This document shows, piece by piece, positions 33,986 to 40,718 of a stretch of DNA of 40,718 nt. Position numbers and translations under genes: made by a program. How positions within the stretch are numbered: the first letter of the stretch is position 1; each line of letters opens with the position of its first letter. The notes under the pieces are model-generated. The model made no database searches. It was not told the origin of the DNA and was given only the letters and a program-made list of their open reading frames with translations. Source of the stretch: Cyanobacterium sp. T60_A2020_053 (lineage in GTDB: Bacteria; Cyanobacteriota; Cyanobacteriia; Cyanobacteriales; Cyanobacteriaceae). The stretch is from contig JACYMF010000020.1 in NCBI GenBank assembly GCA_015272165.1, positions 1 to 40,718 of the forward strand. Direction: 5' to 3'.

Positions 33986-34207
33986 ATGAGTAGTTTTTTT
34001 AAAGAGTTTCGTCAATTTATCATGCGCGGAAACGTCATCGATTTAGCCGTGGCTGTTATTATTGGTGGTGCATTTAGTGGCATCATTAATTCTTTTGTCA
34101 CAGATATTATCACCCCTTTGATTCTAGCGCCCTCCACCCCGGAAGTTATCGCCCAAGAAAATCTTACCAAAGCCATCGAAAAATTAACGGAGGTAATGAA
34201 TGAGTAA
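33986..34207 (+). CDS. mscL: MscL large-conductance mechanosensitive channel, internally shortened
   Basis: The product has 73 residues where 125-145 is usual. Residues 1-45 ([20 protein letters not shown] and onward to [11 protein letters not shown]) are the N-terminal helix and TM1 of MscL. The last 20 or so ([23 protein letters not shown]) resemble the cytoplasmic C-terminal helix. The periplasmic loop and TM2 are missing, with the reading frame kept. The join falls at CTAGCGCCCTCC, one of the over-represented heptamer sites. AAGGAG precedes ATG 33986. It cannot form a normal channel; it is either a pseudogene or a single-helix peptide. Confidence 0.75.
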   Translation: MSSFFKEFRQFIMRGNVIDLAVAVIIGGAFSGIINSFVTDIITPLILAPSTPEVIAQENLTKAIEKLTEVMNE

Positions 34208-34415
34208 GGGAGAAGGGGAGAAGGGGAGAAAAAATTTAGAATTTAGAATTTAGAAAACAATTACTTCTACATTTTGCATTCCTTCCATTATCAATTATCC
34301 ATTATACTAATGATTATAGTTTGCAATAATTTTTAAATCTTGTTATACTCTTTAACTAAGTAATCGCTAATTACTTTCATTAACTAAGCAAACTAATCAA
34401 TTATAAATCAATTAA

Positions 34416-35441
34416 ATGGAGGTTAATGCACTTGTGAAGGGTCGTAATCTAGCCATACAAGATGAACGATCCAGAGCACTATTAGTAATATTTTTTATTT
34501 GTTTAGCCTTGTTACTAACCTTTTTAGTGTCTTTGTCCATAGGCTCAGTTTCCCTCAGTTTAGGGGAAATTTATCAGGCTTTATGGCATCAAGGAGAAAG
34601 GTTAAATCAAGTTATCATCTGGGATTTACGGCTACCGCGCATTTTATCGGCTTTTCTCGTTGGTTCTGCTTTGGGGACTTCGGGCGCTTTATTGCAAGGG
34701 ATGTTACGCAATTCTCTGGCGACTCCCTTCCTGCTCGGTATTTCGGCGGGCGCTGGTTTGGTAGTAGTTGTATTAATTACCTTTGATGTATTTTTATTTT
34801 TGATTCCCCTTGCCTCGTGGGTGGGCGCTGTGTTAACTACTGCGTTGGTGTATTTTTTGGCAAAACAAAGTAATGGTATCAATGTAGAGCGTTTAATTCT
34901 GGGCGGTGTAGCAGTGTCTTCTCTCTTTGGCGCAATTCAAACTACTTTATTGCTGATGTCGGAAGATGGGCGCATTCAACGGGCGCTTAACTGGATTGTG
35001 GGTAGTCTCAATGGTAGGGGTTGGGGTGAGTTAAAATTAGCCACTCCTTACATCATCCTTGCTTTAGTATTGGCTTGTCTATTATCCCGTTATGTCAATG
35101 TGCTTAATTTGGGGGATGAATTAGCGGTGGGTTTGGGCATACCTCTAGGGCGTTCACGTTTACTCATCGGTGGCACGGCAACCCTTTTGGCGGCGGGCGC
35201 AGTTAGCATCGCTGGTTTAATCGGTTTTGTGGGATTACTCGTACCCCATGCCATGCGTTTTCTGCTCAAAAGCAATGATTATCGTCTGCTCATTCCTCTT
35301 TCGGCGGTGGGAGGGGCGCTGGTTTTGGCTTGGGCTGATTTGCTCTCAAGGATGGGCGCTGTGGAGTTGCCGGTGGGCGCTGTAACTGCTCTTTTTGGTT
35401 CTCCTTTATTCGTCTGGTTGCTTTATCGGCGCTCTGTTTAA
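34416..35441 (+). CDS. FecCD-family ABC transporter permease (siderophore/heme/B12 type)
   Basis: 341 residues, about ten membrane helices, as in BtuC. Motifs: IIWDLRLPRILSAFLVGSALGTSGALLQGMLRNSLATPFLLGISAGAGL, ERLILGGVAVSSLFGAIQTTLLLMS, LNLGDELAVGLGIPLGRSR (loop that contacts the ATPase) and AGLIGFVGLLVPHAMRFL. ATG 34416 opens the frame; a GTG at 34434 with GGAGG eleven bases upstream is an alternative start. It is the first gene of an uptake cluster with ATPase, TonB-dependent receptor and binding lipoprotein. Confidence 0.93.
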   Translation: MEVNALVKGRNLAIQDERSRALLVIFFICLALLLTFLVSLSIGSVSLSLGEIYQALWHQGERLNQVIIWDLRLPRILSAFLVGSALGTSGALLQGMLRNSLATPFLLGISAGAGLVVVVLITFDVFLFLIPLASWVGAVLTTALVYFLAKQSNGINVERLILGGVAVSSLFGAIQTTLLLMSEDGRIQRALNWIVGSLNGRGWGELKLATPYIILALVLACLLSRYVNVLNLGDELAVGLGIPLGRSRLLIGGTATLLAAGAVSIAGLIGFVGLLVPHAMRFLLKSNDYRLLIPLSAVGGALVLAWADLLSRMGAVELPVGAVTALFGSPLFVWLLYRRSV

Positions 35442-35447
35442 GGGATG

Positions 35448-35484
35448 CCCTCACCCCCAGCCCCTCTCCCACAGGAGAGGGGGG
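35448..35484 (+). repeat. 37-base direct repeat, copy 1, flanking the ATPase gene
   Basis: Starts CCCTCACCCCCAGCCCCTCT and contains the hairpin CCCCTCTCC-CACA-GGAGAGGGG. Copy 2 at 36421-36457 differs at one position. The next bases, GTAGGTTGGGTTGAGGTAAC followed by GAAACCCAAC, form another widespread cyanobacterial inverted repeat. A CCCCTT...AAGGGG hairpin follows at about 35567-35588, just ahead of the ATPase gene. Confidence 0.85.
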
Positions 35485-35624
35485 AAAAGTAGGTTGGGTT
35501 GAGGTAACGAAACCCAACAATAAAACAGTAAGCAAGATTTAGACACATCAACAAACAACAAAAAACCCCTTATTTATAAAAATGAAGGGGCGATCAAATT
35601 GTATTTTACTAATTTAATTAAACC

Positions 35625-36416
35625 ATGCCTTTAAACAGTTATAACCTCAGTGGTGGCTATGAGGGGCGCACCATTGTCCATAATCTCGATCTCGATATAC
35701 ATTCGGGGGAGTGGCTTAGTTTGGTGGGCGCTAATGGTTCGGGAAAATCAACTTTTCTCAAGTTACTGTCTCGCATTCTCTCTCCTTCTCAGGGAAAAGT
35801 TTTGTTAGATGGCAAAGAAATTTACGCTTTACCTCCTGCGGTGGTGGCTAAACGCATCGCTATTTTACCCCAACAGCAAACTATTCCATCTGGTTTAACG
35901 GTGCGTCAGTTGGTGGCTTTAGGGCGCACTCCACACCAGTCATGGTATCAGTGGGATTTAACTAAAGAGGATCGAGAAGCGGTGGATTTAGCTTTAGCAG
36001 AAACTGATTTAACGGCAAAAAGTGAGCGCCCAGTAACTCAATTATCAGGGGGGGAAAGGCAACGGGCTTTTTTAGCCTTAGCTTTAGCCCAAAATCCGCA
36101 AATCCTCTTACTGGATGAACCGACTACCTATCTTGATATTCATTATCAATTACAGTTGTTGGATTTATTGAAAAAGTTGCATCGACAGGGATTAACCATC
36201 ATTACCGTTTTACATGAAATTAACCTCGCTGTGAGATACAGTGACAGACTTGCTTTCTTGAGGGGAGGGCGCTTGTTTACGGTGGGAAAAACTGAGGAGG
36301 TTTTGACAGTAGAAAATATCGCTCAAGTTTTTGATGTGCAGGTGGCGATTATTTCTACTCCAGTGGGTGAGCAGATTTGTCCTCTTTCTCCTTCCCTTGA
36401 TTTGATTCAGGCTTGA
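35625..36416 (+). CDS. ABC transporter ATPase, FecE/BtuD type
   Basis: 263 residues with Walker A GANGSGKST (35-43), Q-loop LPQQQTI, ABC signature LSGGERQR (140-147), Walker B LLLDEPT (161-167), D-loop TYLDI and the H-loop histidine in VLHEINLAVRYSDR (H197). The LTVRQLVALGRTPHQSW segment is typical of iron-siderophore and B12 importers. It pairs with the FecCD permease upstream. The 183-base gap between them is filled with repeats, and the gene lies between two 37-base direct repeats. Confidence 0.94.
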   Translation: MPLNSYNLSGGYEGRTIVHNLDLDIHSGEWLSLVGANGSGKSTFLKLLSRILSPSQGKVLLDGKEIYALPPAVVAKRIAILPQQQTIPSGLTVRQLVALGRTPHQSWYQWDLTKEDREAVDLALAETDLTAKSERPVTQLSGGERQRAFLALALAQNPQILLLDEPTTYLDIHYQLQLLDLLKKLHRQGLTIITVLHEINLAVRYSDRLAFLRGGRLFTVGKTEEVLTVENIAQVFDVQVAIISTPVGEQICPLSPSLDLIQA

Positions 36417-36420
36417 TTTA

Positions 36421-36457
36421 CCCTCACCCCCAACCCCTCTCCCACAGGAGAGGGGGG
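36421..36457 (+). repeat. 37-base direct repeat, copy 2
   Basis: Same sequence and orientation as 35448-35484 with one mismatch (G to A at the thirteenth base). It starts four bases after the ATPase stop. Downstream in the same spacer is the dispersed hairpin GGTGGGC-AAT-GCCCACC (36510-36526). Confidence 0.85.
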
Positions 36458-36593
36458 TAATATTTTTTATTTTTTATGGGGATAAAACAGTATCTCAAGG
36501 GTTGGTTTTGGTGGGCAATGCCCACCCTACTGATTATTAGGAGGGGTTAAAACCTCGTTTAACAAATTCATAACAATTAATTGGTGTGAGCAA

Positions 36594-39215
36594 ATGAACA
36601 AAAAAACAGCAAATGTCTTAACATTTACATCATTATCTTTAATCGCTTTAACTGCTAATCAATCAGTATTAGCTCAAAATAAATTATCATTTATTAATCA
36701 TAAAAGTACCAACTTTTTACTAACACAAAATAATGAAAATGTCAAGCAAATTACCGATTTATTAATTGAAGAAAACGATAATCAATTATCATTAACTATC
36801 GTCACTCAAGATGGAAAATCTATTGTACCTCTCATCATGAGAGAAGAAAATCGTTTAGTTATTGACTTAGTTGACAGCGCCCTCCAAACTGACATTATCA
36901 GGGTAAATCCCACCGCAAATATTGCGGAAATTAGTTTAAAAACCCTTGATGATAGCACCGTTAGATTAACAATTATTAGTAATAATAACCGTAATTATCA
37001 AGCCCAAATTATTCCTTCAGATAGGAACTTAATCTTGGGAATTAGTGAGAGAAATTTTGCTCAAAATTTACCTAATTTAGATGATATAACCATCACTATT
37101 ACTGGCACTAGAACCGCTAGAAGTTTATTAGATTCTGCTAACTCTATTACCATTATAGATTCCCAACAAATTGAGCGACAATTAATCAATGATATACAAG
37201 ATTTAGTGCGCTATGAACCCGGTGTTTCTGTGGGTAGAAATGCCAACCGTTTTGGCAATCAAGATTTTAATATTCGGGGTATTGACGGCAACCGAGTTTT
37301 ATTACAAGTAGATGGTATTTCTGTACCAGATAACTATGTCGGTAGAGGAAGGGATTATTTTAACTTAGAAACCACTAGACGGGTGGAAATCATTAAAGGT
37401 CCAGCTTCTGCTTTATACGGTAGTGATGCCATCGGGGGTGTAGTATCATTTATTACTAAAGACCCTCAAGATTATCTCAATACCTTTGGTAATTCCTTTT
37501 ATAGTAGTGGTCAAATTGGTTATGATACCAGTAGTGAGTTACTTAATCTTACAGGAGTAATCGCAGGGGAAGACGAAGACGGAAAGCTACAATTTTCCGC
37601 AGTGGCTAGTTTTACCGATGGTAGCGAATTAAAAACGGTGACGGGCGCTGAAACTAACCCTCAAAAAATTACGGGTTACAGTCTCACCAGCAAGTTAGTT
37701 TACAATTTCGATGAAAATAGCAGTCTCAAATTCACAGGAGAATTTTTACGAGATGATGTTGATACTGTAGTATTAAATGAAATTGGTAGCACTCCATTTA
37801 ACGTGCGCCCGCCAAACTTCATCTTTTTTGATCGTCAGGAAGTTAACGCTGACGACACACGCAGTCGCAATCGTCTCAGCCTTGACTATAATTATCAATC
37901 TCCTAATCCCAGTTGGTTAGAGAATCTCAACGCTAAAATTTATTATCAAAATGCTAATATCAAAGAAAAAAAATTATCTGTTGGTATTCAGCAGAGTTTT
38001 GGACAGGAGCAACCGAGTTTTCGCCCTGTCACTAGGGATGAGTTAAACCAGTTTAAACAGGATATTTTTGGTGCTGAATTGCAGTTACAGAGCGATTTTA
38101 ATACGGGTAGGGCTTCCCATCGTCTCGTTTATGGGGTAGATTTTTCCCAGACTAGCACATCTCGCCCCCGGGATAATACTTTAATTTTTGCTGATGGCAC
38201 TACCAGTAAATTTGTAGTGGGGGAAACCTTTCCGAATAAAACTTTTCCTGATACAGATACCACTAGATTAGGGCTTTATTTACAGGATGAAATTGAAATC
38301 GGGCGCTTTTCTATTATTCCTGCCATTCGTTGGGATTATTTCGGTTTAAATGCCAAGGAAGATGATGATTTTCGCCGTATTAATGTAGATGGTTTCACTG
38401 TGGAAAATCGTAGCGATTCGGCATTTTCTCCTAAGATTGGCATTGTCTATAAACCTAGGGATGAATTAGCGCTGTATGGGCAATATGCGCGCGGTTTTCG
38501 TAGCCCTCCTTATGATGATGCTAATATTGGTTTTACTAATTTTGCCTTTGGTTATGCGGTGTTACCTAATGCTAATTTGAAACCAGAAAAAAGCAATAGT
38601 TTTGAAGTAGGAATTAGAGGTAATTATCCTCAATTTAACTTTAGTTTAGCTGGTTTTTATAATGACTATGAGGATTTTATTGACACGGTTAATGTTGGCA
38701 CTCGTGCCGATGGTTTCCAGCAGTTTCAGAGTCAAAATATCGACAGCGCCCGTATCTATGGTATCGAGGCTAAAACTGAGTATTTCTTCAACCCTGATAA
38801 AACTGGTTTTAGTGTTTTAGGTAGTCTGGCTTGGGCTGTGGGAGACAGTGATTCGGGTAGTGGTTTTGTGCCATTAAACTCAGTTAATCCTTTTGAGGCG
38901 GTGTTAGGAGTGCGCTATCGTGCTGATGAGGATAAATGGGGTACACAATTACTCAGCACTTTTGTGGGCGCTAAATCTGCCGATCGCATTGATGGAGAGA
39001 ATTTATTTGCCCCTGATGGTTATGTGTTATTAGATTTAATTAGTTACTATAATTTTTCTCCTAATACTTCTCTTAATGTAGGTTTATTTAACTTGTTTAA
39101 TACGGAATATTTTTCATGGTCTGATGTGCGCGGTTTAACTGCTGATAATGCTAATTTACCTCGTTATGCACCACCCGGTTTTAATATGGGAGTTAATTTT
39201 ATCGTGCGCTTTTAA
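36594..39215 (+). CDS. TonB-dependent receptor with N-terminal AMIN domain, hemoglobin/heme-receptor-like
   Basis: 873 residues. A signal peptide (TFTSLSLIALTANQSVLA) is followed by an AMIN-like beta domain at about 50-150 (VKQITDLLIEENDNQLSLTI, RLVIDLVDS). AMIN domains bind peptidoglycan or target proteins to the envelope. The plug has FNIRGIDGNRVLLQVDGISV and VEIIKGPASALYGSDAIGGV. A large barrel ends YAPPGFNMGVNFIVRF with terminal Phe. The RGIDGNRVLLQVDGI signature is that of the heme/hemoglobin/transferrin receptor group. AMIN-TonB receptors are typical of cyanobacterial iron uptake. The substrate (heme, siderophore or a corrinoid) is not proven. Confidence 0.88.
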   Translation: MNKKTANVLTFTSLSLIALTANQSVLAQNKLSFINHKSTNFLLTQNNENVKQITDLLIEENDNQLSLTIVTQDGKSIVPLIMREENRLVIDLVDSALQTDIIRVNPTANIAEISLKTLDDSTVRLTIISNNNRNYQAQIIPSDRNLILGISERNFAQNLPNLDDITITITGTRTARSLLDSANSITIIDSQQIERQLINDIQDLVRYEPGVSVGRNANRFGNQDFNIRGIDGNRVLLQVDGISVPDNYVGRGRDYFNLETTRRVEIIKGPASALYGSDAIGGVVSFITKDPQDYLNTFGNSFYSSGQIGYDTSSELLNLTGVIAGEDEDGKLQFSAVASFTDGSELKTVTGAETNPQKITGYSLTSKLVYNFDENSSLKFTGEFLRDDVDTVVLNEIGSTPFNVRPPNFIFFDRQEVNADDTRSRNRLSLDYNYQSPNPSWLENLNAKIYYQNANIKEKKLSVGIQQSFGQEQPSFRPVTRDELNQFKQDIFGAELQLQSDFNTGRASHRLVYGVDFSQTSTSRPRDNTLIFADGTTSKFVVGETFPNKTFPDTDTTRLGLYLQDEIEIGRFSIIPAIRWDYFGLNAKEDDDFRRINVDGFTVENRSDSAFSPKIGIVYKPRDELALYGQYARGFRSPPYDDANIGFTNFAFGYAVLPNANLKPEKSNSFEVGIRGNYPQFNFSLAGFYNDYEDFIDTVNVGTRADGFQQFQSQNIDSARIYGIEAKTEYFFNPDKTGFSVLGSLAWAVGDSDSGSGFVPLNSVNPFEAVLGVRYRADEDKWGTQLLSTFVGAKSADRIDGENLFAPDGYVLLDLISYYNFSPNTSLNVGLFNLFNTEYFSWSDVRGLTADNANLPRYAPPGFNMGVNFIVRF

Positions 39216-39290
39216 TTTATTTTTTCATGGGTAATTATTATGCACTACCCAATAAATTTTTAGTAAAAAAATTTGTTTTTTTCTGTGTAG

Positions 39291-39409
39291 GGGTTGAATA
39301 TCATTCAACCCAATTTGAACAGATGAATTATTGAGGTTTTATCCCTTCGTAATTTACTCACCGTGTAATGAATTACACGGCTAATAATATATCGTTCAAT
39401 GAATTGAAC
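39291..39409. repeat. Intergenic hairpins: GGGTTGAAT-ATC-ATTCAACCC and the paired palindromes
   Basis: 39291-39311 repeats the hairpin at 22291-22311 in reverse. CCGTGTAATGAATTACACGG (39361-39380) and GTTCAAT-GA-ATTGAAC (39394-39409) repeat the unit at 25396-25446. The gap 39216-39494 between receptor and binding protein holds these repeats and no gene. They may act as partial terminators or mRNA stabilisers. Confidence 0.8.
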
Positions 39410-39494
39410 TTTTAGAAATTATCGAGTTATTAAAAAGGGGGTTACATCCCCTTGCTTCTTGCCCTTTTGACTAAATTTTAATTGGTATTAACGA

Positions 39495-40391
39495 ATGAAA
39501 AAAATTAATTTATCTTTATTAATCAAACTTAGTTTAATTATCTCTTTATTTGGAGTTACCGCTTGTAATAACACCACTAATTCAGTAAGTGAAAATAATA
39601 GCACACCAGTAGAAAATCCAGCGCCCTCCACCGCCGTTAACCGCATTGTCGCCTTAACTTCCCTCAGTGCTGATATTATTCAGCAATTAGAGCCGACTAA
39701 ATTAGTCGGGATTCCCGGTAGTAGTTTATTAAAAGAAGATAGCCGTTTTAACGATTTGGTGATGGTGAGTGAAGGGCGCACTCCGCCGGATTTAGAGAAA
39801 ATTATGGCACTTGAGCCTGATTTGGTGGTGGGCGCAGAAGGTTTTAGCGATCAAATTCTCACTCGTTTAGAAGAATTGGGCGTAAAAACCATGACTACAA
39901 ATATTAATAGTTGGGCTTCATTATTACAAATGATCGAAGAATTGGCAACGGTGACGGGCGCTGATGCAGAACCTTTAATTAACCGTTATCAAGCCATGAT
40001 TCCTGATAATTTAGACTCTAATTCTTCTATTTTAATTTTAGTTAGTCGTCAACCAATTTTAGCACCTAATAAAAATAGTTGGACAGGGGATTTATTAACC
40101 CAATTTAAATATCAAAATGTGGTAGCAGATTTGCAAGGAAGTTCAGAATTTGGTGGTTATGTCACACTGTCTCCTGAGAAAATTTTAGAGACAAATCCCG
40201 AAAAAATTATTATAGTTGACCCAGCTAGAGAAGGTATATTAGAGCAATTAAAAAAAGAGCCTTTTTGGAGTGAATTAACAGCAGTGAAAGAAGATAAAAT
40301 TTATGACTTTGATTACTATGGATTAGTTAATCCGGGCAGTATGAAAAAAGTAGAAGAAACCTTAATTAAATTAGCACAAGAAATAAAATGA
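39495..40391 (+). CDS. Periplasmic substrate-binding lipoprotein of an iron/B12-type ABC transporter
   Basis: 298 residues. A lipoprotein signal with lipobox GVTAC (Cys24) and a polar Asn/Ser-rich linker precede the binding domain. RIVALTSLSADIIQQLEPTKLVGIPGSS, LEKIMALEPDLVVGAEGF and LEELGVKTMTTNINSWASLL are typical of the BtuF/FecB/TroA-like class III binding proteins, with two lobes joined by one helix. It would collect the substrate released by the TonB receptor and deliver it to the FecCD permease. It closes the four-gene cluster. Confidence 0.92.
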   Translation: MKKINLSLLIKLSLIISLFGVTACNNTTNSVSENNSTPVENPAPSTAVNRIVALTSLSADIIQQLEPTKLVGIPGSSLLKEDSRFNDLVMVSEGRTPPDLEKIMALEPDLVVGAEGFSDQILTRLEELGVKTMTTNINSWASLLQMIEELATVTGADAEPLINRYQAMIPDNLDSNSSILILVSRQPILAPNKNSWTGDLLTQFKYQNVVADLQGSSEFGGYVTLSPEKILETNPEKIIIVDPAREGILEQLKKEPFWSELTAVKEDKIYDFDYYGLVNPGSMKKVEETLIKLAQEIK

Positions 40392-40552
40392 ATTATGAAT
40401 TATGAATTATGAATTATGAATTATGAATTATTATCTCCTAGCTTCCCTTTCCACCTCTGCTTCCCCTTCCACCCCTGCTTCCCCTTCCACCCCTGCTTCC
40501 CTTTCCACCCCTGCTTCCCCTTCCACCCCTGCTTCCCCTTCCACCTCTGCTT
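40388..40552. repeat. Heptamer tandem repeat followed by an 18-base tandem repeat
   Basis: About five or six units of TGAATTA (40388-40430) adjoin the lipoprotein stop. Then about six units of CCTTCCACCCCTGCTTCC with small variations run from about 40440 to 40552. A 65-residue ORF through it reads as Ser-Thr-Pro-Ala repeats only and is not a gene. Similar polypyrimidine words are at 28728-28790. Confidence 0.85.
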
Positions 40553-40641
40553 CCTCTGCATCCCTTTCCTTCACCCTAACCAGAAATCATAGGGAAAATC
40601 ACCAACGCCCAAATTTTTAATTCTTCATTTGAACGTTCGTT

Positions 40642-40689
40642 GCGACAGTCCCCAATCTCAGCAAAGCGGATTGGGGAAGGATAGCGACA
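40642..40689. repeat. Hairpin CCCCAATC/GATTGGGG flanked by GCGACA direct repeats
   Basis: Perfect eight-base arms (40650-40657 and 40669-40676) with an eleven-base loop. GCGACA occurs on each side (40642-40647, 40684-40689). The layout suggests the end of a repeat or transposable element, or a small structured RNA, continuing past the window. No gene is seen in 40553-40718. Confidence 0.45.
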
Positions 40690-40718
40690 CCCTTATTTAT
40701 TTCCCCCCTTCTTGATTT

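Noticed and set aside
34208..34415. Cobalamin riboswitch or clear Fur box ahead of the FecCD cluster
   Set aside because: No B12 box or core element is present, and the AATGATTATAGTTTGCAATA stretch is too weak a match to call a Fur site.
40440..40552. Possible CRISPR array
   Set aside because: The 18-base units are directly tandem without unique spacers; no cas genes are in the window.
40423..40620. 65-residue ORF of Ser/Thr/Pro/Ala repeats
   Set aside because: It is only the translation of the 18-base tandem repeat; it has no ribosome binding site and other frames are equally open.

Overview
This is an AT-rich stretch of a cyanobacterial chromosome. The evidence is psaD, petM and a psbD copy, the ferredoxin-thioredoxin reductase catalytic subunit, a PucC/BCD-type transporter, a glutamine riboswitch with a glutamine synthetase inactivating factor, and several protein families found only or mainly in cyanobacteria. 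Low GC, many Uma2 genes and dense short repeats suggest a unicellular lineage of the Cyanobacterium/Geminocystis kind. That placement is an inference.

Layout. 1-140: the tail of a TnpB-type IS200/IS605 element. 227-2524: a decayed ammonium-transporter/sensor fusion (Amt, HAMP, histidine kinase, PAS, GGDEF) in three frames with internal deletions. 2567-5585: a Uma2 gene, then a promoter, cobalamin riboswitch and TonB-dependent (BtuB-like) receptor. 5841-11794, minus strand: a short-chain dehydrogenase overlapping ribF, a DUF4079 membrane protein, a 538-residue protein of unknown function and a cysteine desulfurase. 11795-12789: a 1-kb gap with transposon debris, a free-standing terminator, a MITE-like element and a palindrome ahead of psaD. 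12790-17920: psaD, cobU, a small four-helix-bundle gene inside a long inverted repeat, VOC, Uma2, def, a PfkB kinase and moaD. 18069-19313: psbD alone, with promoter and terminator and without psbC. 19323-24842: small unknown genes, a PAS-GGDEF-EAL protein, ftrC, tRNA-Gly(GCC), pdxA and DUF4126. 25025-30090: an orphan MnhG-like protein, PucC/BCD MFS, petM, a TIGR01777 epimerase, a HAD protein and TIGR02652. 30371-30966: a compact nitrogen-control unit of glutamine riboswitch, IF7-like GifA, PirA-like protein and terminator. 31171-34207: an Orn/Lys/Arg decarboxylase-like gene, an ABC permease and a shortened mscL. 34416-40391: a TonB-linked uptake cluster (FecCD permease, ATPase, AMIN-TonB receptor, binding lipoprotein). 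40392-40718: tandem repeats and a hairpin.

How the parts connect. Three themes recur. (1) B12 and iron: a riboswitch-controlled receptor, CobU and a complete outer-to-inner membrane uptake cluster. (2) Nitrogen: the riboswitch-gifA-pirA unit, beside a ruined ammonium sensor elsewhere in the window. (3) Genome texture: coding DNA is saturated with the heptamer GGGCGCT/AGCGCCC, apparently in the role that HIP1 (GCGATCGC) plays in other cyanobacteria, while the intergenic spaces carry a MITE-like family (ends like TTAGGGTTTGCTGAATAA), paired palindromes and heptamer tandem repeats. Several genes (amt fusion, mscL, four-helix bundle) have lost internal blocks, which suggests frequent deletion between short repeats.
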